From an uncultured Eubacteriales bacterium (lineage in GTDB: Bacteria; Bacillota; Clostridia; Oscillospirales; Acutalibacteraceae), in the NCBI GenBank assembly GCA_934457095.1, contig CAKSHJ010000002.1, positions 1-64,000 of the forward strand: a stretch of 64,000 nucleotides of DNA, written 5' to 3'. The notes beneath the pieces are model-generated. The model was given only the letters and a program-made list of their open reading frames with translations. It searched no databases and was not told the origin of the DNA. Shown here in pieces: positions 50,940 to 59,275 of the stretch. Positions within the stretch are counted from its first letter, which is position 1. Every line of letters starts with the position of its first letter. Made by a program: the position numbers and the translations under genes.

Positions 50940-51922
50940 ACGGAAGAATTGTAAAACAGACGCAGCCGCATGTTTTGCAGGATTTGGAGAAAATTAACCG
51001 CTATACGCGCAGGCCTTTTACCGAGGACGAGGTTTATACGTTTTCGGTGGTGCTGTGCGATAACGAGGTGGACCGCGATTTTGAACGGTTCAGCATACAG
51101 GCGCTGCGGGATTTGAGTACCCTGTTTTTGGGCAAGAGCGGTATTTTTGACCACAATGCAAAGGCGCAGAACCAGCTTGCCAGAATTTATGATACGCAAA
51201 TTGAGCAGGAGGAACAGCGTGTGACCTCTTGCGGGGAGGTTTATACCCGTTTGGTGGCAAAGGCTTATTTGCCAAGGTGCGATAAGAATATGGATTTGAT
51301 TACCGAGATTGAGAGCGGCATGAAAAAAGAGGTGAGCGTGGGTTGCGCCGTTGCTGAGCAGATTTGCTCGATTTGCGGGGCGAATTTGAAGCAGACGCCG
51401 TGCCGCCATGAGAAGGGTAAATTCTATGAAAAAGACGGAAAGCAGGAGCTTTGCTGTATGGTTTTGAACCGCCCTACCGACGCTTACGAGTGGTCGTTTG
51501 TGGCCGTGCCCGCGCAGCGGGAGGCCGGGGTGATCAAGCGGTTTGAGGGGCAGAAACAGGGCATGGCCTGGCACCGTATTTTGAAAAGTATGCGCTGCGC
51601 CGACAAGGGGTTGTATCTTTCGAGAACGCAGATTGACAGCCTGCTTAACGGGATGGACCGGCTGCTGGAGGACGCTGAATGCGGTAGGGTTTACCGCGAG
51701 CAGCTTTGTAAAAATGTTGTAAAATTTGCTGCTGTTGCGCAGCCCCGGATCGCTCCTGCGGTGATGAAACGCGTTACCGGGCAGATGTCTCTTGCTGATT
51801 TGCAGGCCTTTGAAAAGGCCTTTTTGGCAAAGGCCGGGGAGGTTATGCCCGTGGCGCCGCAATTGGCGGCCGATTCTGCGCCGCAAAACAGAGCTGAACA
51901 ATATGACCAATTTAAAATTTGA
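50936..51922 (+). CDS. Probable capsid maturation protease/scaffold (XkdF-like position)
   Basis: 328 residues. It lies between portal and capsid, where the prohead protease and scaffold are usually encoded. The N-terminal 200 residues contain FDHNAKAQNQLARIY, VSVGCAVAEQ and PTDAYEWSFVAVPAQREAGVIKR. The last is a segment that recurs in phage prohead proteases. A Cys/His cluster CSICG...CRH...CC suggests a zinc-bound insertion. The C-terminal part is helical with an Ala/Pro-rich end, as in scaffolds. The catalytic residues cannot be named with confidence. Tight overlap with the portal gene. Confidence 0.6.
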   Translation: MNGRIVKQTQPHVLQDLEKINRYTRRPFTEDEVYTFSVVLCDNEVDRDFERFSIQALRDLSTLFLGKSGIFDHNAKAQNQLARIYDTQIEQEEQRVTSCGEVYTRLVAKAYLPRCDKNMDLITEIESGMKKEVSVGCAVAEQICSICGANLKQTPCRHEKGKFYEKDGKQELCCMVLNRPTDAYEWSFVAVPAQREAGVIKRFEGQKQGMAWHRILKSMRCADKGLYLSRTQIDSLLNGMDRLLEDAECGRVYREQLCKNVVKFAAVAQPRIAPAVMKRVTGQMSLADLQAFEKAFLAKAGEVMPVAPQLAADSAPQNRAEQYDQFKI

Positions 51923-51935
51923 AAAGGAGTTTTGT

Positions 51936-52280
51936 ATGATGAAAGTTTCGTTGAACGGTTATGCCGAAAGTGTGACCTCTTTTGAGGCTGACGCCAATGT
52001 GAAAGCCGGGTTCCCCGTGAAATTGACCGGCAATGGGAAGGTGGGCGTTTGTACCGCCAAAGAGCCTTTTTGCGGCATTGCCCTGAATGTGCGCAACGGC
52101 TTTGCCGCCGTGCAGTTGCGGGGCTATTACGGTAAACTGCCTTATTCCGGCAGCGGCGTAAAAGTCGGTTATCTTAAGCTGGGCGCGGCCAACGGTAAGG
52201 TTGAGGTTGCCGATTCCGGCAGGGAGTGCCTGGTGACCGATGTGGATACCGAAAGCGCTACTTGCGGCGTTATTCTTTAA
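51936..52280 (+). CDS. Capsid decoration/head-fibre-like protein
   Basis: 114 residues. A small beta-rich protein just before the major capsid gene, the place of decoration proteins in PBSX- and SPP1-like phages. Visible text: a regular pattern of Gly and Val strands (VKAGFPVKLTGNGKVGVCTA) and no helices. AAAAGGAG precedes a double ATG (51936 and 51939); the first is used. Assignment is by position and size. Confidence 0.6.
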   Translation: MMKVSLNGYAESVTSFEADANVKAGFPVKLTGNGKVGVCTAKEPFCGIALNVRNGFAAVQLRGYYGKLPYSGSGVKVGYLKLGAANGKVEVADSGRECLVTDVDTESATCGVIL

Positions 52281-52297
52281 TTGAAAGGGGTATTTTT

Positions 52298-53308
52298 ATG
52301 GCTTTTTATGATAATTTGAAATTGGAAAAGGGGATGTATCATTCCGGCGATAAGAGCTTTACGCAGGTGCTGGAGGAGTTGGATTGCTCTAAAAATTACC
52401 GGGGCACCGATTTGGACGGCTTGGACGCTTACCAGAGACAGCTTAAGCGTTTTGATATTAAGGTGGGCGGCAGAGCCAGCGATGTGGTGGATAAGTTTTT
52501 TCAGTCCAGCGACAGCGCTGCGCTTTTTCCCGAATATGTGACGCGCGCGGTGCGCCAGGGCATGGAGAGCGCTGATTTATTGCCTGCGATTGTTGCTACG
52601 ACTACTACGGTGCAGTCTATGGATTACAGAACGATTACCGCTTCGCCGGGGCAGGAGGATAAGGAATTGAAGCCTGTTGCCGAGGGTGCTGAGATTCCGC
52701 AGACGGTGGTCAGGACGCAGGATAATTTGGTGCGCTTGCATAAACGCGGTAGAATGCTCGTTTCTTCTTATGAGGCGCTGCGCTTTCAGAAATTGGACTT
52801 GTTTACCGTTACGTTGCGCCAGATTGGCGCTTATATTGCAAGGGCGCAGCTCAATGACGCGGTGGATGTGCTGCTTAACGGCGATGGGAATCATAATGAA
52901 ATTAACCCAAAAGAGTTGAACGCAAAACCTACTTATGCCGATATGGTTGGGTTGTGGGGCAGGCTGGCGCCGTATGAGCTTAATACGGTGTTGGCCTCTA
53001 CCGTGACGATGCAGGATTTGCTGAATATTGACGAGTTTAAGGACGCTGCTGCCGGAATGAATTTTCAGGGGACGGGTAAGTTGGTGACGCCGTTGGGCGC
53101 GAATTTGCTGCATGTGCCGTGCCTGAAGGATAAGACCATTATTGGTTTGGATAAAAATTGTGCTCTTGAAATGGTGCAGGCCGGCGAGATTATTACCGAT
53201 TATGATAAGCTGATTGACCGCCAGTTGGAGCGCGCTACCATTAGTACCATTGCCGGCTTTGCTAAGATTTTTGCCGGCGCGGCTCAGGCGGTTGCTTATG
53301 CTGCTTAG
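52298..53308 (+). CDS. Phage major capsid protein
   Basis: 336 residues. Features of HK97-fold capsid proteins: an N-terminal arm, the region FPEYVTRAVRQGMESADLLPAIVATTTTVQSMDYRTI, and EGAEIPQTVVRTQDN followed by a helix and a C-terminal domain with IGLDKNCALEMV. Similar proteins are annotated as capsid in clostridial prophages. TTGAAAGGGG precedes the ATG. T-ending codons are frequent, in contrast with the terminase genes. Confidence 0.85.
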   Translation: MAFYDNLKLEKGMYHSGDKSFTQVLEELDCSKNYRGTDLDGLDAYQRQLKRFDIKVGGRASDVVDKFFQSSDSAALFPEYVTRAVRQGMESADLLPAIVATTTTVQSMDYRTITASPGQEDKELKPVAEGAEIPQTVVRTQDNLVRLHKRGRMLVSSYEALRFQKLDLFTVTLRQIGAYIARAQLNDAVDVLLNGDGNHNEINPKELNAKPTYADMVGLWGRLAPYELNTVLASTVTMQDLLNIDEFKDAAAGMNFQGTGKLVTPLGANLLHVPCLKDKTIIGLDKNCALEMVQAGEIITDYDKLIDRQLERATISTIAGFAKIFAGAAQAVAYAA

Positions 53309-53319
53309 GGGATGGCTTT

Positions 53320-53676
53320 ATGGATGAGGTTCTTAGAAGATTTGCGCGGCTTGCCGGGCTGACCGAGCAGGAGGCTTTGGATTGGCAGGATATTTGCGGG
53401 GACGCTTACCTTTTGCTGGAGGCGCAGCGTAAATTTCCTTGCTTGCCTAATCAGTCCGGCGATTTGGTGTGTGCTGCTGCGGCTGCTTTGGCGTTTTACC
53501 GCTATGTTTTGCACCGGAATGCCGCGGCTGAACCCGATTTTTCTTTGGGTGATTTTAAAGTGGCTCATAATCATAAGGGCGTTGAATTTGCCAGGCAGTT
53601 TTGGCTGCAGGCTTTGAAGGATGCTGCTCCGCTGCTGAAAGACCCGGAATTTTGCTTTTTGGAGTTGAAGTTATGA
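53320..53676 (+). CDS. Head-tail connector protein
   Basis: 118 residues, mainly helical, directly after the capsid gene, where head-completion proteins (XkdH/gp15-like) are encoded. The sequence MDEVLRRFARLAGLTEQEALDWQDICGDAYLLLEA and the following Ala-rich stretch fit a small helical connector. No diagnostic motif is visible; the call is by position and size. The stop overlaps the next gene (ATGA). Confidence 0.6.
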   Translation: MDEVLRRFARLAGLTEQEALDWQDICGDAYLLLEAQRKFPCLPNQSGDLVCAAAAALAFYRYVLHRNAAAEPDFSLGDFKVAHNHKGVEFARQFWLQALKDAAPLLKDPEFCFLELKL

Positions 53677-54008
53677 ATGCTGCTGCGACGATTGACGCTA
53701 TATTAAAGAAATATGGCGATGAGATTACCGTTTGTGCCAATGGGAAGCCATCTTTTTCTGTGAGGGGGTTGATTCGTCCGCTGAATTTTAAGCGCTTGCC
53801 TAACCCAAATGAGTTAGGCGTGAGTTGGGATGTTTCTGATGATTCGGCTTTTCTTTATTATGGTTCGCCGGAGTACCGTTTTGATAAGGAATTGCAGCTG
53901 GTCAGTTTGCTGTTTGATGGGCAGCGCTTTTTATTTACGCGTGCAGGCGTTGCTTTTTTGCAGCGGCAGCCGCTTTATGTTTGGGCCGTGTTGCAGAAGG
54001 CTTTGTAG
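53673..54008 (+). CDS. Head-closure/stopper-like protein
   Basis: 111 residues, alternating strands (ITVCANGKPSFSVRGLIRPL...FDKELQLVSLLFDGQRFLFTRAG). Position and size match the stopper (XkdI-like) of head-tail junctions. In PBSX-like phages the genes for tail terminator, sheath, tube, chaperones and tape measure would follow. Here they do not. Confidence 0.55.
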   Translation: MNAAATIDAILKKYGDEITVCANGKPSFSVRGLIRPLNFKRLPNPNELGVSWDVSDDSAFLYYGSPEYRFDKELQLVSLLFDGQRFLFTRAGVAFLQRQPLYVWAVLQKAL

Positions 54009-54030
54009 GATTTTTTTGGAGGGTTTTTTT

Positions 54031-54150
54031 ATGAAAGATGTTTGGGATGCTCGTTTGAGCGACGATTTTTATGCGTTGGATTTTTCTGACCGATTGGAGC
54101 TTGATTACCGTAGGTATGCGCGCCGCCTGGAGCAGGAGGAGATTGCTTGA
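54031..54150 (+). CDS. 39-residue protein in the place of the tail genes
   Basis: Short helical, highly charged protein (MKDVWDARLSDDFYALDFSD, then DYRRYARRLEQEEIA). TTGGAGGG precedes the ATG, and the stop abuts the start of the next gene. It occupies the gap where sheath, tube and tape measure genes are missing. It could be an adaptor, or the remnant of a tail chaperone. Confidence 0.5.
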   Translation: MKDVWDARLSDDFYALDFSDRLELDYRRYARRLEQEEIA

Positions 54151-54668
54151 TGCTTCCTTTTATGCAGTTTCGCAGTTTTGTTTGGCCGAAGAATCCGGAG
54201 AAGTTGTCTGTTGCTTTGGCGCGCGATTTGAAGGAATTTTCGGTTCCGTTTCATGCTGCTGTGGTGCAGGATTTTGGGGAGAAGAAAAGAATTGTGAGCG
54301 GTGAGGGCGAATTTACCGGGGAACGTTGTTTTCAGGTTTACCGCCAATTGCAGGCTTTGTTTGTGGACGGGCAAGATGGACTGTTGATTTTACCCGGCTT
54401 TTCTCCTATGAACGCCAAACCCGTTTCTCTTTCTTATTCTGCTGCGAAACGCCCCGCTTTGCTGCGCTATCAATTTGCTTTTTGGGTTTTGGAGGATAAT
54501 TTGCAGGATGCTTCTGCGCCGCGGGTTGTGCCGGTGGGGGAACAGCAGCGTAATTTGTGGGACATTGCCAATGCTTATCATACTTCTGTGGAGCTGTTGT
54601 TGCCGCTGAATCCTCATTTGCGGTGGCTGAGCTGTTTGACCCCCGGAGAGTTGGTGTTTTTGCCATGA
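54150..54668 (+). CDS. LysM-containing phage tail protein (XkdP/gpU-like)
   Basis: 172 residues. The N-terminal part resembles the tail-tip DUF of clostridial phages (KFSVPFHAAVV, GEKKRIVSGEGEFTGE). The C-terminal 45 residues form a LysM-like motif (RNLWDIANAYHTSVELLLPLNPHLRWLSCLTPGELVFLP). XkdP of PBSX carries LysM similarly. AGGAGGAGATTGCTTG precedes the ATG; a TTG one codon earlier is an alternative. Confidence 0.72.
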   Translation: MLPFMQFRSFVWPKNPEKLSVALARDLKEFSVPFHAAVVQDFGEKKRIVSGEGEFTGERCFQVYRQLQALFVDGQDGLLILPGFSPMNAKPVSLSYSAAKRPALLRYQFAFWVLEDNLQDASAPRVVPVGEQQRNLWDIANAYHTSVELLLPLNPHLRWLSCLTPGELVFLP

Positions 54669-55588
54669 GGTATGATTGCAGAACGGTGCAGGGGCAGGTT
54701 GTGCCTTTGCAGGCTCCTGTTTCGGTAAAGCTGCATGCTCATGAGGACGCGCCTGCGGATGATTTGTCTGTTGTTTTTCCTGTGCTGGATGCTGTTCCTA
54801 AAATTGCCACGGTGCGCGTTTATCATGACGGGCTTGCGGTTTTTTCCGGGATTGTTGATGAGCAGATCACGCAGGTGGATCGTAACGGTGCTTGGCTGAA
54901 ATTGGTTGCTCGCAGCAGGGCTGCGCTGCTGCTGGATAATGAGGCTTTGCCTCAGCAATATGTGAATCCCTCGCTTACCACTCTTTTTAAACGGCATGTT
55001 GCTCCGTATGGCTTTTGCGGGTTTCTTGGCAATCCTGCTCCTTTTGATACCAGGCTTACGGTTACTAAGGGGATGAGCCAGTGGCAGGTGATTGAGGAGT
55101 TTTGTATTCGCTGTTTTAATTTTACTCCTGTGGTTACGCCGGATGATTGGTTGGATTGCAGCGGGGATAACCCAAAAGAGTTAATTATTTTTGACAATGT
55201 TAACCCAAATGGGGTTAAGTATTCTTCTTTGACGCACCGGGATAAGTTTTACAAGCGGATTAGCCGGCTTTATTTACAGCCTAAGAGCGGCAGGCCTTAT
55301 ACTTCTGTTTTGGATGATAAGGCTGCTCAGAGAATGGGCGTTGTGCGGTGCAGGTTTGTGGTTTCGAATAATTTTAGGGGCAAGCGTATGCTGAAAGCCG
55401 CCAAACGGCGCGCCGAGGAGTTTTTGGTGGGGTGTTCCGGTGGGATTTGCGCGCGCTTGAGAATGCCTGCTGTGGTGCAGGACGCTGTGTTGGGGACGGT
55501 TTTGAAATTGAGCGTTGCCGGGTGGAATTATTCTTTGGATGCCGGCGGCGAATGGTGTGAGTATATTTTGCGCAAGGAGGAGATTTGA
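54665..55588 (+). CDS. Phage tail hub protein (XkdQ/late control D-like)
   Basis: 307 residues. The N-domain has MRYDCRTVQGQVVPLQAPVSV; the middle has MSQWQVIEEFCIRCFNFTPVV and the C-terminal domain KRMLKAAKRRAEEFLVGC. This matches the gpD/XkdQ hub layout of contractile-tail phages, although it is shorter. It would form the central hub that carries the spike. The start overlaps the preceding stop (ATGA). Confidence 0.72.
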   Translation: MRYDCRTVQGQVVPLQAPVSVKLHAHEDAPADDLSVVFPVLDAVPKIATVRVYHDGLAVFSGIVDEQITQVDRNGAWLKLVARSRAALLLDNEALPQQYVNPSLTTLFKRHVAPYGFCGFLGNPAPFDTRLTVTKGMSQWQVIEEFCIRCFNFTPVVTPDDWLDCSGDNPKELIIFDNVNPNGVKYSSLTHRDKFYKRISRLYLQPKSGRPYTSVLDDKAAQRMGVVRCRFVVSNNFRGKRMLKAAKRRAEEFLVGCSGGICARLRMPAVVQDAVLGTVLKLSVAGWNYSLDAGGEWCEYILRKEEI

Positions 55589-55930
55589 ATGTGGATTTCT
55601 CGAAAAGTGGGTGCTTTGGTTCAGCAGGCTTTGCCCGCGCAGGTTGGGCGGGTGACTTCTGATTCTTCTCGGCTTTCTGTTCAGGCTGACGCGCTTTATC
55701 ATGATGTGCCGGTGGTTGCTCCTTTTGGCATTGCTTATGTGCCGCCTAAGGGCGCTGAGCTTGTTTTGCTTGACGCTGCCGATACGACGGTTTGCTTGGG
55801 AACGGTGAATGCTTCTGCCGCTTTGCAGCAGGGAGAATTGATGTTGACTTCCTCCGGCGGTGCTTGTATTTATTTGAAAAATAACGGTCAGGTTGAAATT
55901 AACGGGCGGTTATTTGACGCAAAAATTTGA
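55589..55930 (+). CDS. Baseplate spike protein, gpV-like
   Basis: 113 residues, entirely beta-structured: an OB-like domain (QVGRVTSDSSRLSVQADALYHDVPVVAPFG) followed by a short repeat-rich tip (GELMLTSSGGACIYLKNNGQVEINGRLFD). It corresponds to gpV/XkdR-type spikes but is small. GGAGGAGATTTGA precedes the ATG. Confidence 0.7.
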   Translation: MWISRKVGALVQQALPAQVGRVTSDSSRLSVQADALYHDVPVVAPFGIAYVPPKGAELVLLDAADTTVCLGTVNASAALQQGELMLTSSGGACIYLKNNGQVEINGRLFDAKI

Positions 55931-55946
55931 TTTTGGGGGGTTTGTT

Positions 55947-56288
55947 TTGGATACTTTGATTCGCAATGGCGATTCTTCTGCTGTTTTGGTCAGCGGCAGA
56001 AGGGAGTTGCTTCAGCAGATTTGGATTCGCCTTTTTGCTAAGCAGGGGCGTTTTCCTTATGATAAAACCCTTGGTAGTTTGCTTTATTCTGCCGATGTGC
56101 TTGATGATGATTGGCAGCTTCATGCAAGGCGTAGGATTCAGCAGGTTTTGCTTGAGCAGCCGCAGGTTTTTCGTGATGTGCAGATTACCGATATTGCTAA
56201 AAATGGCAATGTTATTACGGTTTTGGTTGAAAGTCCTTATGGTTCGGATACTCTCTGTTTTATTTTGAAGGAGGAGAGCGGGGCTTGA
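55947..56288 (+). CDS. Baseplate wedge protein, gp25/gpW-like (XkdS)
   Basis: 113 residues from a TTG start at 55947 with GGGGGG eight bases before it. No ATG is available in frame near the N-terminus of the conserved part. LVSGRRELLQQIWIRLFAKQGRFPYDKTLGSLLYS and the later RIQQVLLEQPQV match the gp25-like lysozyme-fold wedge protein of contractile tails and injection machines. Its end overlaps the next gene. Confidence 0.78.
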   Translation: MDTLIRNGDSSAVLVSGRRELLQQIWIRLFAKQGRFPYDKTLGSLLYSADVLDDDWQLHARRRIQQVLLEQPQVFRDVQITDIAKNGNVITVLVESPYGSDTLCFILKEESGA

Positions 56289-57352
56289 TTACTTATGATG
56301 AATTGCTGGATAGAATGAAACGGGAATTTGCGCTTTATGCCGGTTTTTTGCCGGAATCGCAGAGTGATTTGGAGATTCGGCTGCGCGTGCTTGCCGGTGA
56401 GCTTTACAGCGCTTTTGCGCATATGGATTGGCTGGAACGACAGGCGTTTCCTCAGACTGCTGACGGGCAATATTTAACGATGCATGGCGTTGAGAGGGGG
56501 CTTGTGCGGAAACAGGCTCAGCCTGCTGTGGGGACTTTGACGTTTTCTGTTGGCAGCGCGCTGGGGTATGATTTGGTTATTCCGGAGGGGACGGTTTGTG
56601 CTGTTGATATGGAGCTTGAGACGCGGTATGTTACTACTGCTGAGGCTACGCTTTCTGCCAAGGCGCTTAGCGTTACCGTGGACGCCCGGACGGTTCAGGC
56701 CGGCTGCGGTGCCAATACCCCTGCTAATACCGTTACCGTTATGGTTACTCCGCCGCCCGGAATTGACGCTGTAACCAATGATGTACCTTTTACCGGCGGT
56801 ACCGATTCCGAAAATGACGACCTGTTTCGCCAACGGTTGCTCGATTGTTATGCTCAGGCTCCCAATGGCGCTAATTCCGCTTTTTATCGCGATGTTGCTA
56901 TGCGGGATTCCGATGTGCATTCTGCGGGCGTTGTGCCCAGAGAAAATGGGGTGGGGACGGTCTCGGTTTATATTGCTGTGCGCGGAGGGGTTGCTGTTGA
57001 TGATGTGGTCGCTCGGGTGCAGGCTCAATTGGACCGGCTTAAGGAGCTGAATGTGGATGTTTCTGTGAAGCCTGCGGTGCTCAATCCGATTGCTTTGCGC
57101 TTTCGGATCAAGCCCGCTGCGGAGTATTCTTTTGACCGGGCTAAACAGCTGTGCTTGCAGGTGATTGATGATTATTTTCAACGGATGTATGTGGGTTCTA
57201 CTTTTCGCCTTGCTGAGTTGTGCAGGGATCTGCTTGATTCCGGCGCGATTGTGAATTATTATACTCTGCCCGGCGAGGATTATGCTATGCAGCAGAACCA
57301 GCTTCCTACCAAAGGCGTTGTTACCATTGAGGAGGGGGCGAATTTGTCTTGA
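56285..57352 (+). CDS. Baseplate J-like protein (XkdT)
   Basis: 355 residues from a TTG start overlapping the previous stop. The family signature is present: YDELLDRMKREFALYAGFLPESQSDLEIRLRVLAGELYSAFAHMDWLERQAFPQTADGQYL is the typical opening, and TGGTDSENDDLFRQRLLD the central motif. It forms the baseplate wedge that in other systems holds the sheath. This is one of the clearest indications that the source was a contractile-tailed phage. Confidence 0.9.
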   Translation: MITYDELLDRMKREFALYAGFLPESQSDLEIRLRVLAGELYSAFAHMDWLERQAFPQTADGQYLTMHGVERGLVRKQAQPAVGTLTFSVGSALGYDLVIPEGTVCAVDMELETRYVTTAEATLSAKALSVTVDARTVQAGCGANTPANTVTVMVTPPPGIDAVTNDVPFTGGTDSENDDLFRQRLLDCYAQAPNGANSAFYRDVAMRDSDVHSAGVVPRENGVGTVSVYIAVRGGVAVDDVVARVQAQLDRLKELNVDVSVKPAVLNPIALRFRIKPAAEYSFDRAKQLCLQVIDDYFQRMYVGSTFRLAELCRDLLDSGAIVNYYTLPGEDYAMQQNQLPTKGVVTIEEGANLS

Positions 57353-57831
57353 GTGATTCCTTTTTTGCTATGCAGAATGCTTTGCGTAGTACCGGACTTT
57401 ATTCCGTTGAATCGGGTTCCCGCTTGTTTGCCGAGTTGATGGCTTATGACGCCGGGTTCGATTTGCTGCGCGGGAATTTGCAGACGCTGCTAACAGAATT
57501 GTTTGCTTCTACTGCCGATTCTTTTGGGCTGCTTAGAAAAGAACAGCTTTATCAGGTCAATTTTTCCGGTTGCGACAATTCTTTGCGAAGGGAGATGCTT
57601 TGTGCGCTGGGCGCTGTGGATACGCATTGTTTGAGTCTTTGGGAGCTGGAAAACGCGCTTTGTGCAAATGGAATTGTTGCTCAAATCGTTCCGCAGGACG
57701 ATTTGCAAACCGTTGCTGTTTTGGTCAGTCAGGTGCGGGGGATGGCTGATTCTGAGGAGGTTACGCGTAGAATTGAACGGATTTTACCTGCTCATTTGTT
57801 GTGTACGGTTTCTTTTGTTCACCAAACTTGA
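57349..57831 (+). CDS. Tail protein I-like (XkdU/DUF2313)
   Basis: 160 residues, TTG start overlapping the previous stop after GAGGAGGGGGCG. The layout (LRSTGLYSVESGSRLFAELMAYDAGFDLLRGNLQTLLTELFASTADSFGL...) matches XkdU/YmfQ baseplate proteins. Normally tail-fibre genes follow. Here the cassette ends with a strong terminator. Confidence 0.8.
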   Translation: MSDSFFAMQNALRSTGLYSVESGSRLFAELMAYDAGFDLLRGNLQTLLTELFASTADSFGLLRKEQLYQVNFSGCDNSLRREMLCALGAVDTHCLSLWELENALCANGIVAQIVPQDDLQTVAVLVSQVRGMADSEEVTRRIERILPAHLLCTVSFVHQT

Positions 57832-57887
57832 GTTTCTTTTTTGTATATTTGTACCCGCTTTGGGTAAATCTTTTGAATAGTGCGCGG

Positions 57888-57928
57888 GGGGCAATGTGTG
57901 CGGGCATTGCCCCTTTTGCTTTTTTTTT
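57888..57928 (+). terminator. Terminator closing the phage cassette
   Basis: GGGGCAATG (57888-57896) and CATTGCCCC (57905-57913), then TTTTGCTTTTTTTTT. Confidence 0.92.
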
Positions 57929-57939
57929 CTGTGTTTTAC

Positions 57940-57968
57940 TTGTTTTTTGTTGCTTATTGTACTATGAT
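57940..57968 (+). promoter_or_regulatory. hflX promoter
   Basis: TTGTTT (57940-57945), 17 bases and TATGAT (57963-57968), giving a short leader that contains a G8 run. Confidence 0.5.
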
Positions 57969-57998
57969 GAAAGAAAATGTTGTGGGGGGGGAACGCGT

Positions 57999-59240
57999 TT
58001 GCATGATTTGACTCTGGCTCCGGAACGCGCTTTATTGGTCGCTCTTGATACCGGCGCCTATGATTTGCAGCCTTCTTTGGCAGAGCTTTATGATTTGACC
58101 AGGGCTGCCGGCGCTTTCCCTTTTGGCGCGATGACCCAGAAAAGACCTGCTCCTGATACCGCTACTTGCGTTGGCTCCGGCTTGATTGCTCAGATTACCG
58201 ATGTTTGTCAGGTTCAGAATATTGATTTGCTTATTTTCGATTGTGAGCTTTCTCCTACTCAGATTCGCAATATTGAACACATTACTCGTGTGCGCGTTAT
58301 TGACCGAACGATGCTTATTTTGGATATTTTTGCTGCGCGTGCTGTCTCTAAAGAGGGGAAATTGCAGGTGGAATTGGCGCAGCTGAAGTATTTGCTGCCC
58401 AGACTGACCGGCAAGGGAAACGCTTTGTCTCGCTTGGGCGGCGGAATTGGGACCAGAGGCCCAGGCGAGACAAAATTGGAGACAGACCGCAGGCATATTT
58501 ACCGCAGGATTGACGCCCTGAAACAACAGCTTGCTCAGGTGGAGGCTCATCGTGTTCAAATTACGAAACGCCGCAAAAAAGACCGCGTGATTACCGTGGC
58601 TTTGGTGGGCTATACCAATGCCGGGAAGAGCACTTTGATGAACCGCTTGACCGACGCCGGCGTTTTGGCTAAGGATATGCTTTTTGCCACGCTTGACCCC
58701 ACTGCAAGGGCGCTTAAATTGCCTTGCGGCAAAACCGTTATGCTTGTGGATACCGTTGGGTTGGTGCGCCGTTTGCCGCACCATTTGATTCAGGCGTTTC
58801 GTTCGACGCTGGAACAGGCCGCTTTTGCCGATTTGATTTTGAATGTTTGCGACGCTTCCAGCAAGGAGGCTCAGGTGCATTTGCAGGTTACGAAAACTCT
58901 GCTGGAACAGCTTGGATGTAAAAATCCGGTTATTCCCGTGCTTAATAAATGCGATTTGCTGCCTGAATTGGCTCGGATGCCGATGATTGGCGGTGCGGTG
59001 TGTATCAGCGCTGCTACCGGACAGGGAATTGACCGGTTGTTGCTTGCCATTGAGCAAAATTTGCCCCAAAAGCATACCAAAGTGCAGTTGCTGCTGCCGT
59101 TTGAACAGAGTCGGTTGGCTGCCGAAATACGAAAAGATGGAACCGTTTTGCAGGAGGAATATGTGCCTGACGGGCTGCGTATGACCGCCTTGGTGACGCC
59201 TGACCTTTTGGAGTTGGTCGCTCCTTATATTTTGCTTTGA
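57999..59240 (+). CDS. hflX: Ribosome-associated GTPase HflX
   Basis: 413 residues. The N-terminal HflX domain (ERALLVALDTG, FDCELSPTQIRNIE, VIDRTMLILDIFAARAVSKEGKLQVELAQL) with the glycine loop SRLGGGIGTRGPGETKLE is followed by a GTPase domain. Its G1 is GYTNAGKST, the G3 DTVG and the G4 NKCD. HflX splits or rescues ribosomes under stress. The TTG start at 57999 is used because a GGGGGGGG run precedes it and no suitable ATG exists before the conserved N-terminus; the longer in-frame extension is a hydrophobic reading of the intergenic terminator. Confidence 0.93.
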   Translation: MHDLTLAPERALLVALDTGAYDLQPSLAELYDLTRAAGAFPFGAMTQKRPAPDTATCVGSGLIAQITDVCQVQNIDLLIFDCELSPTQIRNIEHITRVRVIDRTMLILDIFAARAVSKEGKLQVELAQLKYLLPRLTGKGNALSRLGGGIGTRGPGETKLETDRRHIYRRIDALKQQLAQVEAHRVQITKRRKKDRVITVALVGYTNAGKSTLMNRLTDAGVLAKDMLFATLDPTARALKLPCGKTVMLVDTVGLVRRLPHHLIQAFRSTLEQAAFADLILNVCDASSKEAQVHLQVTKTLLEQLGCKNPVIPVLNKCDLLPELARMPMIGGAVCISAATGQGIDRLLLAIEQNLPQKHTKVQLLLPFEQSRLAAEIRKDGTVLQEEYVPDGLRMTALVTPDLLELVAPYILL

Positions 59241-59275
59241 AAAAAGCCCCCCGCTTTGCACGGGGGGCTTTTCTT
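59241..59275. terminator. Bidirectional terminator after hflX
   Basis: AAGCCCCCCG (59244-59253) and CGGGGGGCTT (59261-59270), then TTCTT; A-rich on the other side, serving the convergent flavin reductase gene. Confidence 0.88.

Noticed and set aside
48000..57998. Attachment-site repeats flanking the phage cassette
   Set aside because: By eye I found only short T-rich matches on the two sides and no integrase, so no att pair can be supported.
58032..59261. 409-codon antisense frame to hflX
   Set aside because: It is the mirror of a T-rich, well-conserved GTPase gene. No ribosome site or recognisable fold is present.
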